20,415 nt of DNA from Scytalidium lignicola (GCA_002812745.2 NCSJ02000522.1:1-20415); one strand, 5' to 3'. Counted from the stretch's first letter, positions 7,280 to 17,587 are shown. Notes: generated by a model from the sequence alone, not told the origin. Program-made: numbers and translations.

Positions 7280-9974
7280 ATGGCTGCTATTGTTTCCCGC
7301 CACGTCCATTTCTTGTCCTCTCCGGTATCTCATGTCAAGTACTTTCCTCCAGCATCTCGATATCAGGATGATTTGGTAACTAATATTCAAAGTATGGTCG
7401 AGAAATTCTTATGAGATACGAGGTTGTCTAATCTGCTGTAGGAATCACAAATCGCAATAATGGCTTAATCCACGTCGAAGCCGACGATGATGACGACGAT
7501 GATTTACCACCGATCGAAAAGGTGTTAAATCCGGGGGGGCACGACACCGTCTCGATCCTAGATTGCAATATTGGCTGTGGTTCCCAAAATCCTGAAAGGC
7601 GGGCCACAGATACAAATGAAAACCGTATCGGCTCAAAGCAGTTGAAATTGGATAACACTCGGGGTATGTGTACGGATTTGTTGCTTAAGGACTGTTTTAA
7701 CCAGACATAGATAGTCCAGTGATTCTTGAAGACGACGATCCAGATACCTTCAATTACCGAGTCACTGATATTTCTGTCGATGAACCAGGCCAGCAGATCT
7801 CTTTATCGACTGAAGATGTATGGTATGATGTTGAAGATAACCGTTATGTCGATGGGAATGGGCGTCCGATTCCTCAATTCCAGCTGGACGGCTTAACTTC
7901 TGCATCTATACCATCCCAGAACAGCCACTGCTCTCGTGATCGCTCCCCCCAGTTATCACAAGAACAGATTAATCCAGATGGCAATGATAAAACCATTCCA
8001 AGCATATCTGATGATCAGATGCCAGAATCCTCTTGTGCACATGTGAGAAGAGGAGAGGAGCTTGAAAGAGATATGCTCTTAGCTTTTGAAGAGTTGGAGA
8101 AGTCATCTTCTGCTACTCTTGAGCCATCACGGCTTCAACCTGATCAGGAACAAGGTCAGAGCAGCTCGGTCGACAAGACAATAGATGAGTGTGGGCAACA
8201 CTCGGCATTCAACAATTGCCACCAAGAGGCAGAGCAAGAGCAAGAGCAACATCAACGACAAGAGGAATTTTTTAAAGCAGCGGGTACCGAAGATCACATT
8301 CACGAATATTTGATATCCGTAGGGGAGGTCATATTTCACATGGATCCTGCCGACCAACACAAAGAGGCGGTCGACCATGATCCCCACCACACCAGAGAGC
8401 TGCAACTCCGATCGGAATCTACTGCGGATCAACCGGTTCCGGCATCTGAGATTCAAGCGCAATGTTTTCGCATCCGTGGAATACGCACTTCGAAATCAAC
8501 CGATCGTCAGTCGGAAACAACCCAGTACCACGTCGTATGGGGCAGACATCCGAACAAACGCAGTTCTTGGGTCAAAGACGGCGACATACAGTTATACATG
8601 CTGATGCAACCTGAGACGCGGGATTTCGAAGACTTGTGTACGCTGCCAAAACGGAACATTACAAAAATCCACAAGATGCGTGTAAGTCTGTATTTCGCAA
8701 GCAAAAAACTTTATGAGTACTTGGTCGACGATAGCCCTCATTGGGTCAACGAATGTCAACTAATAATCTCATTTTACTCCACATTTTTCTCCAACCTCAT
8801 AGGTAACTAGCTGTATTTATACAAGTCGGTCATGAAACTTTCGAGGGGAAAGGTTGCTAACGGAAATAATAGTATCTTCCCTCAATCCTTCAAGCCAGGC
8901 ACAGCACGAGATCGACGTTAGGCATTTTATAACTCCGATCGAGGACAGCTATTGCGATAGCCTACAAAACTCGCAAAGCTTATCCGGTTCTTCTGCTTCA
9001 TCAAGCTCACCGCCAGGCCGTGAGCTTCAGCCGCGGAATCTAGCGAAGAAGCGAAGACGCCCGGGCTCAGGTGAAGAGACTGGAAGCAACAGCCACCACC
9101 CTATAAATACCGAGGACAGTCATGACCTCTGCGATGTATCTAGCGATGAGGAATCTCGCCCCCCAAAGCGACGAAAGCAACGTTCAAAGTCTGTAGCGGC
9201 CTCTCAAAGTCGTCGGTCTCCACAGCACAATCAGGGTCCGGCAACAACGGCCGTCCAGCGTTGTCGAGGAAGAACTACCGCTAAACTCGTGGACAACAGT
9301 CCCACACCCCTCTTCGGGCCAATCAGCAGAGACAGTTCGCCATCCAGCGAATCCGAAGCCACTGCAGCCGACCTTGATAGGGAATGGGAAATCCGCGGGA
9401 TCGTAAACCAAAAGGCGGTTGATGGTGAAGACTACTTCTTAGTAAATTGGGAGCCGACATGGATGCCTGCATCTGAACTGGACGGAGCAAGGGAATTAGT
9501 TGATGAGTTCTTAGCTGGATTTCAACCTTCACGGCGCAAGAGTTCTAACAAGACACACATAGAGAGGGCCTGTTTGGAGTGGAGACAGCAAAAGCTAAGG
9601 TCCGATAGATCGGGCAAGACAGAGCCAAGCAAACGGCGAGGCCGACCCCGGAAGCCAATCAATCCCCTGGACGTTGGCTCCAACATGCGTACGCCGTGAT
9701 GCCAGAAGACGTTATAGACCTCAGCAGGCCTGTAGGGCCATTCCACATTGGTGCCACGACGTCGGAATTGCAGATTGAGGACATGCCATGGACAGTAGAA
9801 GAAGATATGATGGTGGTCCAGTTGAAGGAGAATGGGTACTCGTGGGCAGAGATTCAAAAGACTATGACTCATCGGAACGAGGATGAGATCCATGAACGCT
9901 ATTCAACGAAACTGAAAAGGATGCGCCATGAAACTTTACGGCGTCGAGCCCAACGGCACGAATTGCACAAGTAA
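7280..9974 (+). CDS. Putative chromatin protein: acidic N-terminus, three chromo-like modules, AT-hook, SANT/Myb
   Basis: Model: exons 7280-7391, 7442-7663, 7705-8802, 8873-9688 and 9736-9974, giving about 828 residues. The start ATG has a good context (CAAATGGCT). Introns 1 (50 bases, GTATGG donor, CTAAT branch) and 3 (70 bases, GCTAAC branch) are convincing. Intron 2 is only 41 bases. Intron 4 (47 bases, GTACGC donor) is a guess that removes a frame change; a one-base deletion is the alternative. In the product, a run of seven Asp lies near 52-58. Chromo-like modules lie near 362-415 (FRIRGI...SSWVKDGDIQ), 432-477 (HKMRV...HWVNECQL) and 648-694 (EWEIRGI...ELVDEFLAGF). An AT-hook (RRGRPRKP) is near 731, and a SANT/Myb domain (PWTVEEDMM...ERYSTKL) near 766-808. 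Chromo modules usually bind methylated histone tails and AT-hooks bind the minor groove, so a nuclear chromatin role is inferred. I know no named orthologue. Confidence 0.7.
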
Positions 9975-10249
9975 GTATGGGTGCTTTGCTTAAAGTAATT
10001 ACGTGTAGCTACACTATTTTATACCTGTTCATAAATCTCAGATGACTCGGAAGTGATTCCCTTTAACACAATCTGAAGAGCCGCGAGCCAATTAAATTTA
10101 TTTCACAACATAATTATACACGTGCATAAATACCACCACATTCAACCAAGCAAGCGGAAGATAAGGAGCATTAGTGAGTTCAGTCACTCATAATCAAATT
10201 GGTTATTACTAATTGTTCTTCCTCTTACGCCAGGCTTTATTATTTTAAT

Positions 10250-12375
10250 TCATACTAGCTCAAAGCAACGCTCACTCCATCCATACACCCTTTTTAGACG
10301 CCTCGCAAAAAGGAGCAACTTGTAGCCTTCGATTCGCGACTGATGAGGTCGATGGAGTGTGACTGATTTCCGTACGGCCATGTCCTGAGGAGGAAGAAAG
10401 GTAAATACCGATCCAAACTTCGGCTCCACAGAAAATTTCAAGTCAGTCATCGCTGCTTCAAATGCTGTCCAACTGATGGAACCTCGTGATTTCGACGGTA
10501 AGAATAAAGTTGAGAAGACATCGATGGTGTCCTGCTTTACCTTGAATACTGGAGGCGTTTGCACCGCCTCTGGATGAGAAGTTAATGTCGGGGTTATATC
10601 GTGTGCCGATGAATGTGTAGAGTGAGTCTTCTGCTTCTGTCTTCGTTGTTGGACCTGGGTATCTGTAGTACAAGTTTCGATTGGCGGCGTGACACCTGGT
10701 GGTGCCAGCTTCAATTTTGCCTTTTGCTCTTGAAAATTGTCTTGGATATCTGATATACAGTCTTCAATGAGATTTTGATAGAGGATTCTCATCTTAGTCC
10801 CAGTTTTATTGACAATAAAACGATCTAAAGCATCCAAGGCGCTTTCCGCCATCCCCGGCTCCAGGAGATTATCAATAGGGACCGCGAAATCCGAGAGGTC
10901 GATCTGTGTTTTCAGAGAATCAAGCTCAGCTGCCAACTGCTTTGACTTTGAGACATAGAGCTTCGCATTCTTGAGATTGACAGGTGGCAAAGGAAGTAAT
11001 GCAGACAGAGACTGAATGAAACTAGAAATCACAGCTAAATCACCAAAGGAATCCAGTTCCCTTTCTGTCATAGTATCTCGTTCACTAGGATGAGATTGGT
11101 GAAGACCATCAATATTCTTGATCCAAACAACTGCCTTGGTAGCATCTGTGCTAGCCTGGCACAAACGAAGAAGGTAATGAAGTTGTGGATTCTCTTTTGT
11201 CAGGGATTCCGGTTGGATCTTCATGGAAATATGCGCAATACCATCATCATAGACTCCTGTGGCACGTTTGAAATATTTAGAACCAGAGCCACTTTGTACA
11301 TAGCGCTTAAAATTCTTCTGAACCCGAATGTACTCTAAGTGACAGATGTTTGAAATTTCACGGAGTATGATGGTTTTGTAGATCTTGTCATCTTGTTTCT
11401 CAAGAAAGAGCTGCAAAAGGCGATGGAGATAATTCCAAGAGCTAGCAGCTGTAACAGTGCTATTGATCATCTCGAAAATGGCGATGCTAATATACCTATC
11501 AGTGTAAACAGGTAAATATCGACCATTCTCATCTTGTACAAGCCCAGGCCTGCTAAAAAACCACCTGTTGACATGATGTGCGAGAAAAACTGGTTCTGTT
11601 CGAAATAAATCTAAATAGTCCTCAAGAGAAGATTTCTGATCGACAGCACTAGCAATCAAGTCTGGTAATGAAGGTCTTTCTCGCTTTAGGTCAATGGAGA
11701 GTCGGGAAATTGCAGCGTTGACAGTGTGCATGGGCTTCCTCGTTCTTTCATTTTTATTTCTAGGTTCCGAACCGTCTAAAATGTCCTCCACCGCAATGTT
11801 CAGTGCCTGTAACAGAGACTCCTGTCTCATTAAGATTAATTCACCGATGGATTGGGGAACGCCGATCCCAGCATCAACTGCTACAGAAAAACTCGCCATT
11901 GCTTCTTCGTTGTCCGGATCGATAATTTCGAAAGACTTCCCGTATGTTTCTTCATCGATGAACGATGTGAAACAATATGGGAATGGTTCGACATGTTGAA
12001 GATTGTTGATAAGCATGCTATTGAGAATAAGCCATAGTCGCCCGGTCCATGATTGACTCCTTCTCTGTACTGCTCGTGAAGGGATTTTGTTGCACGGTGC
12101 TTCAAGAGATCCAGAAAATAATCAGAACCCGGCTTCGTTATATCGCGCAGATTCCACTCCGGCATAAATTTGTAGACATTACCCATGCTCTTGTCCATAG
12201 GATCGTTCAAGACCCCATCATCTACAACACCAGCTTTCATGACCTTAGTTCTTTGACTTCTATCAAATGAGTGCCAGATTCGCTCAATATTTCTTCCGTG
12301 AAGTTCGTATTTCCGTGCAAGATCTTTGTGCAGCTCTCTTATCAGTTCAGGCTTCTCTATCACCATCGCATCCAT
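10250..12375 (-). CDS. Conserved fungal protein with HicA-like C-terminal domain, one frameshift
   Basis: The start is ATG 12375 in a strong context (CACCATGG); the frame is open a little further upstream without another ATG. The first part runs to about 12028 (...HGPGDYGL). One base is then missing in the AATAA at 12026-12030, and the second frame continues from NSMLINNLQHVEPFPYCFTS to TGA at 10250, about 707 residues in total. I recognise the family as a widespread, uncharacterised ascomycete one, sometimes labelled 'ipa protein' in databases (from memory). Its last 85 residues contain SRGSISWTAFEAAMTDL, FGSVFTF and TLHRPHQSRIEGYK. The order (basic helix, Gly-Ser, strand, His) resembles the HicA fold of bacterial mRNA interferases, but that is inference. 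There are no membrane segments. It is head-to-head with the HET gene, 518 bases apart. Apart from the indel the sequence looks under constraint, so a sequencing error is possible. Confidence 0.75.
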
Positions 12376-12893
12376 GGTGCTAGAAATCGGGAACAATGGA
12401 TGATATATGAAATATTAAGTATGAGATTGCTGATCAAAAATAACATCAGACATATTTGCTAGGCTTTGAAACGTAACAATGTCTTTTACGTGGATAGATT
12501 GAAAGATCCTTTAACCAAGATCAGCAGTGGCTTCTTGGGGTACCCCGCTGTTGCCTAGCCTAATAACCATCACGTGAATTACTTTACGGTGTTGAGACGT
12601 GGGTCGACTCGGGGTGTGTCAGGTGACTTCCAACAAATTCTCAGCTACGACCTCCACAAGCGCTTCGGCAGCCTTATCCTTACTATGTCTTCTTTAATGA
12701 TCTTGACATATTCCCTCATTACACGAAACTTCGCAAAGAAAGTTAAATGTGCTGTTATCTTTTAGAGCTACAGTCCTCGTTAGACTCGACAGAAAGGCTA
12801 GTTCTCAGTCAAAGGCCGGACTAGGATGCTCTTCATTTCTCTACCTAACTTGCCGTATGTAGGTACAGCTAAACCCCATTCTCACCCGAAACA
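12376..12893. other. Divergent intergenic region between the 10250-12375 gene and the HET gene
   Basis: This 518-base stretch must hold both promoters. It has a perfect palindrome, GGGGTACCCC, at 12537-12546 and a CACGTG at 12572-12577. No clear TATA box sits at a standard distance from either start, and I see no gene. Confidence 0.45.
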
Positions 12894-13932
12894 ATGCGAC
12901 TTTTGCAACTCAGCAACACTGGTGAGTTCAGCCTCACCAAGGACTCAGTTAACGACGATATAATCCCTCCATATGCAATACTTTCACACACATGGGGACC
13001 GGAAAACGACGAAGTTAACGTTCGAGGACATGATAAATGGTATGGGCAAGGATAAGCCGGGCTATGAGAAGATCCGGTTTTGTGGAGAACAGGCCAGACA
13101 GGATGGTCTGTTATACTTTTGGATTGACACTTGCTGTATCAACAAGAGAAACGACGCCGAACTTTCTCGCTCTATCAACTCCATGTTTCGGTGGTACCAT
13201 AACGCTGCTAAATGCTACGTTTACCTCTCAGACGTTTCGACAACTAAGCGGAAAGCAAGCAATCAATTCTCCGAGCTTATTTGGGAACCAGCTTTTCGAG
13301 TGAGCAAATGGTTTACACGAGGTTGGACCCTCCAAGAGCTCCTTGCACCGGCTTCGGTCGAATTCTTTTCCCAGGAACGAAAGCAGCTTGGTAATAAGAG
13401 TCGTCTAAGGCAACTAATGTGCGAGATAACAAACATTCCTCACTCTGCGCTTCAAGGAGAACCTTTATCTCAATTTAGCGTCGACGAGCGATTACGGTGG
13501 ATAGAACACCGCCGGACCAAGCTAGAAGAAGATAAAGTGTACTCGTTACTAGGCATTTTCGATGTCTATATAATCCATATTTATGGCGAAGGGACAGCTA
13601 GTGCGCTCGCTCGGCTCCTGGACGAGTTCCACAAAATTCAAAAATGTATCCAAGACATTCGCCTCACCGATCCCCGCGATGACAAGAAGCGTATTGAGGA
13701 CACTAAGGGTGGCTTACTGGATGGCTCATACCGCTGGATCCTAGAAAATTCCGACTTTCAACAATGGCGCAACAACCAGCAAACCCACCTGCTATGGATC
13801 AAGGGCGACCCTGGCAAAGGCAAGACGATGCTGCTCTGCGGTATTACTAACGAGCTAAAGAGGCCTATGGCTAAGCCTGTTCTTTTATCGTACTTCTTCT
13901 GCCAGGCTACTGACTCCCGGATCAATAATGCC
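12894..13932 (+). pseudogene. HET-domain/NACHT (NLR-type) incompatibility protein, frameshifted and truncated
   Basis: ATG 12894 opens the classic start MRLLQLSNTGEFSL and YAILSHTWG of HET-domain proteins. One extra A at 13017-13018, in GAAGTTAACG, throws the frame out, and TAA follows at 13053. The next frame carries the rest of the HET domain: FCGEQARQDG, FWIDTCCINK, SINSMFRWYHNAAKCYVYLS, RGWTLQELLAP and VYSLLGIFDVY. A linker (LTDPRDDKKRIEDTKGGLL) follows, then a NACHT start with Walker A GDPGKGKT at 13804-13827 and SYFFCQATDSRINNA. Family similarity ends at 13930-13933. The frame runs on to 14115 as unrelated sequence. Complete members carry NACHT Walker B and usually WD40 repeats, all missing here. 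These proteins trigger heterokaryon-incompatibility cell death. This copy lacks its ATPase core and cannot be a normal NLR. Confidence 0.88.
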
Positions 13933-14141
13933 ATCGTTTCTGGGTTTGGTGGCGCTACGCGAGAAGTACCAAGTGAAAGTTCGGTGGTGTTGACAGATGC
14001 TCTGCGACTGCGTAATCGAATGTCTCGTAATTGTTGTTCAAGTATTGCTTGCTGCCTCCGATTCCTTTCCTTGTCTCGTGTTGACTGCTCGCGACGTCGT
14101 CGAAGTTCAGCTTGACTTGAATTCTGATCGTTCTTGCCCAT
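13933..14141 (-). other. Orphan N-terminal coding fragment, basic coiled-coil-like, joined to the NACHT break
   Basis: Read from ATG 14141 on the minus strand, about 70 residues begin MGKNDQNSSQAELRRRREQS, continue with a strongly charged Arg/Glu/Gln helix (about 10-48) and a Ser/Thr stretch, and reach PPNPETM before entering the antisense of the NACHT sequence. The composition looks like a genuine protein start, unlike the antisense beyond 13932. It is probably the 5' end of another gene or mobile element brought here by a rearrangement or insertion that cut the NACHT gene. I do not recognise the family. Confidence 0.35.
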
Positions 14142-15114
14142 TTATCTAGATTCCATGGTGTTGATAATATGACTTAACTGGTAACTCAAGAACGCGTTAT
14201 TTTGAGCACACACAATGGCTTAGCTTAACTGCACGCGTAGTCACATGATATATGGTAATGCGGAAAATATTTAACCCTTATTTCACCGTCCAAGCGTACC
14301 AGACAGCAAAAACGGTGGTTCCTTCACCGACCACAGAGCTTAATTAGAGATAGCTCAGGCGGTAAGCTAAAGCCGGCACAATTTTGTACCTAGACTTGGC
14401 CCACCTTATAATTAAAACATTTATCATCCTGACCCCATCGACCATGTTAAGGTTGTCAAGGTGTCAGACATATATAGCGGTACAACTAGCCATGCAAGTG
14501 AAGTTCTCCTTTTGCAGCATCTGACACGTGGCGAGGACCACATAACAAATTTGATTCAAACACTTGGCTCATTGTGGAGTTACAGTAACGAGATTTGCGT
14601 CAAATACTTTCATCTGCCTTGATCCTTCGCACGTTGCCTTGCCCATTGTGTTTACTGTACGTACCTGCTTGGCAGGTTACCGAGTCGACAATGTAAATAA
14701 TCAACGCATGACCCTGTTCTCTTGTGATGACACCTTCTAAGACTTCCAGGCAGTTTCCTTCGCGTGTTACTCTAACTTTCTAGGAATGAGTGGAGGCGGG
14801 CCAATGCCTTGCTCGCTGCACAGCCTAAAATTTGCTTTATTTAAGTCGTAATGTGCCGAATAACCTTAGTCATAAACGCCTTAGCTTTCAACACATCCGC
14901 CAATGGGCATCATTTTACACATACAACTGCAAAGCCCACAATTCGTCACTAACCGCTGTGGCTGGCTGCGATGGACGAAACTCATTCTGACCGCTTTTTC
15001 GTTCCCGTACTTTAACCTCCTCGGGGATTATGACACAATGTGGGGACTCATTTTTTTGTGTAGGAAACGCACACTACTTGAATAACAGTTATCACCACTT
15101 TTTGGGCTCCAAAT
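14142..15114. other. Intergenic, no gene seen
   Basis: About 970 bases with only short frames on either strand. A TATATA-like motif occurs at 14470-14476 and a small palindrome, ACCTGC-TTG-GCAGGT, near 14660. The last 100 bases or so may belong to the Fot1/pogo element that starts coding at 15115, but I could not match terminal inverted repeats. Confidence 0.45.
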
Positions 15115-15757
15115 ATGCAACCCAGTCAGCCTGTTACTCCAGTTAAGGAGCGCTTGCTTGAGGCAAAGCAATGGCTTATCGATAATCCCCAGGAAAGTCA
15201 AAGTGTAGCAGCCAAGATATTCAAGGTCAATCAATCAACCTTGGCCATGTCAATCCAAAGGGAAAAACGCCGACCTAAACAGCGTGAAAGTCAAAATAAG
15301 ATGCTCACAGCTAGCCAGGAGCAAGCTGTTCATTCATTTATCAAGTTATATCTTGAAAACAGGCAGGCTCCTACCAAGGAGATCGTATTTGGGGCCATTT
15401 GCAAGATCCGAAAGAACCATGGAGATTCTCCACCATCCAAAAGCTGGTTTACCGAGTGGTGGACAGGTCAACCAGGCCTTCACAAGATTAAGACCAAAGC
15501 AATGGCTCAGAATCGAATTACAGCTCAAGATGAAGATGACATCCAAGTGTGGTTTCAGAAGTATAGAACTGCGCTGGAAAAGTATGAGATTGAACAACAT
15601 AACCTGTATAACTTTGATAAATGGCTTTCGGATTGGGTGCCCCAAAGGAGTGGAAGTGCTCGTTCCAATTGTTGGTTGGTTAGGCAGTCGTAACAAGCGA
15701 TTAAGGTTCAAATATAGTCAACAGGAAGGAGTAACAACCAACGTCCGTCAGTATTAA
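15115..15757 (+). mobile_element. Fot1/pogo-type transposase fragment (N-terminal half)
   Basis: ATG 15115 opens a frame with an N-terminal psq-type helix-turn-helix (AKQWLIDNPQESQSVAAKIF...VNQSTLAMSI). A CENP-B-like DNA-binding domain follows (LTASQEQAVHSFIKLYLENR...PPSKSWFTEWWTGQPGLHKI), then the linker to the DDE domain (ITAQDEDDIQVWFQKYRTAL) and NFD, the start of the first catalytic strand. One extra base (or two missing) near 15618-15622 shifts the frame. The next frame gives NGFRIGCPKGVEVLVP and then degenerates to a stop at 15755. The rest of the DDE domain is missing or unrecognisable. Full Fot1/pogo transposases are about 500 residues or more, so this copy is dead. It abuts the 3' end of the FunK1 pseudogene on the opposite strand. 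Confidence 0.85.
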
Positions 15758-15791
15758 AGACTACAGGAACAGATATGTTAATGCTCAGCAA

Positions 15792-17272
15792 TTATTCTTT
15801 TCCTAGATGGCTGATCACTTTATCGAATGCATTAATTATGCCGTCGTACATAATGTTGCGATCTTTGTAGGTTCCCGTGAAGGGTGCCAAATCTCGGCTG
15901 CGAAATAGAACGATCCTTAGCCTCTGCCAGATCCTTCATATCAGAAAACTCTGGAGAAAATTCTGCAGTGATAAGCTCAAATCCGACCATATGTCCCAAT
16001 TTCACGTTAGCAATTTCTGCATATGTTCCAGTATACCAGCCGCGCAGTATGCTTGTCCTTGTTGGCCTTAGTCCCTTACCACCTGTGTCTTTGTGGCCGT
16101 AGCGAATACACATCCATATGAAAACGTAGAAGAATGACTCAAGATTGTGTCGGTAAGTATGGCCTTTGCTCTTGAGCACCTCAATTGCCATAAATCGCAT
16201 GGTACCAGTCTGATGACTAGCTTCACTCGGTGCAGTGTCTAGCTCCTTTGCCAGATCGAGATTGATCAGCCTTCCCCTCGGGTCGCCTTCAGCAGCAGGC
16301 TCGGTAATAATGTATTGTTTTCGGAAACGTCCCGATGGAGTATCTTGCCATCTACAAGAAGCGACCTGTGTCCTTTAATAGCGTCGCAGAATGTTTCTAG
16401 AAGCTCCTTAACAGATCTATATGCATAGAGTGGTCGTCCAGCGGGTGAAACCATCAAGCAACAGTGCACAGGATTACCATATGCCTCACTGTCCTCGCCT
16501 GCTAGGCTGTCCACGTCAGGTTCTTGATACTGTGGGTGTTGGACTTGTGTGACTCATCCTCTTTCGCGTCCTGTTCCATATGCCGAGGAACAGATTGGCT
16601 ATCATTGGATCTATATCTCTTAGTGGGACTAGTCTCAACTGCAAGTTGCTTATCCTGTTTTCTTTTCTGCCTGGAAGAGGAGATCGAGCTGCTTCTCGTG
16701 TTGATTGCGAGGCTGGTTAAGCGTCTTACACTGCTCTTAGACCTTCTCCGAGGATTGCTTTTCATCTTCGAGTCCGCCCGGCCAGACTCCGTACCACTGT
16801 CAACCCAGGAGGCTTTAGCGGAGATCTTCCGTAGTTGGCTGAATTCCAAACCACCTCGCAAATTTGCGATAGTGTCCGCAGCTTCATCAATAGAAACCTG
16901 CTCGTGATGGAACCATTGAGCGATACCTGTAACCCCTCTCTGTGTATCTTGAGGGACTGATTGTTCTGCCTCAAGTAAAATTCGACAGAGTCTCTTGCTT
17001 GCATCTGTGATACCCAAGTCGAACTTGCCCATAAAGCTACCCTTGGTTGCAAGTATAGTCTCATAGCTTGCATGAGTACTAGAATTCTGGATGCCATTTT
17101 GAGCATGAATAAGCCCTACTTGCGCACCGCGGCTAGTTATGTGAGTAGTCCAATTTAACTGTTTCAAATGACCACTTACGATCGGTTGCTGTAAGAAGAG
17201 GTTTTGGGAATCGCACCCATGGACCACGGACCGATTCAAGATACCTCTAGCGTCGATCTCTGCCTCTTCCAC
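15792..17272 (-). pseudogene. FunK1 fungal-specific protein kinase, frameshifted
   Basis: FunK1 kinases are a fungal-expanded family of unclear targets. In order on the minus strand: an N-terminal region from 17272 (EEAEIDARGILNRSVVHGCD, then RGVTGIAQWFHHEQV); a basic Ser/Arg linker; SLAGEDSEAYGNPVHCCLMV; the catalytic loop GKILHRDVSENN; RLINLDLAKEL; TGTMRFMAIEVL; HTYRHNLESFFYVFIWMCIR; and a C-terminus ending DGIINAFDKVISHLGKE with stop at 15792. At least three indels break it: one base missing near 16507 (between LTW and SLAGED), one missing near 16312 (after SENN), and one extra (or two missing) near 15905. A possible intron (GTAAGT donor at about 17180) lies in the N-terminal part. The usual Asp of the metal-binding motif (LIDLDLA in relatives) is Asn here. 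The true 5' end is uncertain and may lie upstream of 17272. Confidence 0.85.
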
Positions 17273-17587
17273 AGCTCCAGTTCTCGTACTTCTGGTCAGT
17301 TTCTTTGTCCTTCTGGAAGTGGATTAAATTCTTTGTCTAGATTGACGCATCGGAAATTGTGGGGCTATTTCAAAAGTGTGTCTCACAGCTATGCTCTTGG
17401 TGCGGTTGTGTTCTTTGTTCCAAACACGATGTTTCTTTGTTGGAATCAAATCGACGGTAAATTCGCAAAACACCAGGCTCACAGATGATGATTAGGAAGT
17501 CAGGCATTTCATCGATTTTTTTNGACTATAAGTACATGTTCGAGCGGGTATAAGAGCGACTTTTTNCTGTATCTACAGCTGAACAAC
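17273..17587. other. Intergenic between divergent FunK1 and MADS-like genes
   Basis: The first 60 bases on the minus strand stay open in the FunK1 frame and may be its decayed 5' coding part. The rest should hold the MADS-like promoter. It has two unresolved bases (17523, 17566) and two weak TATA-like motifs, ACTATAAG near 17525 and GGTATAAG near 17547, 40-60 bases before ATG 17588. Confidence 0.4.

Noticed and set aside
8681..8700. GTAAGT donor-like site in the chromo/SANT gene
   Set aside because: Using it would remove the second chromo-like module (HKMRV...HWVNECQL), which is in frame and fits the repeat pattern, and no good acceptor lies close by.
9971..10041. Possible last intron of the chromo/SANT gene (GTAAGT at 9971)
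   Set aside because: Splicing to the CAG at 10041 would give the same Lys-stop ending as reading straight through, so it does not change the protein.
12537..12546. Palindrome GGGGTACCCC
   Set aside because: Ten bases alone are not significant in a 20-kb window and no flanking symmetry extends it.
13758..13931. C-terminal part of the minus-strand frame starting at 14141
   Set aside because: Beyond 13932 it is only the antisense of the NACHT Walker A region; only the first 70 residues were kept as a candidate fragment.
14345..14375. tRNA-like D-arm sequence (TAGCTCAGGCGGTAAGC)
   Set aside because: No anticodon arm, T-arm box or acceptor stem can be paired at tRNA distances.
16524..16907. Plus-strand Leu/Ser-rich frame resembling a membrane protein
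   Set aside because: It is the antisense of the basic Ser/Arg linker of the FunK1 pseudogene.
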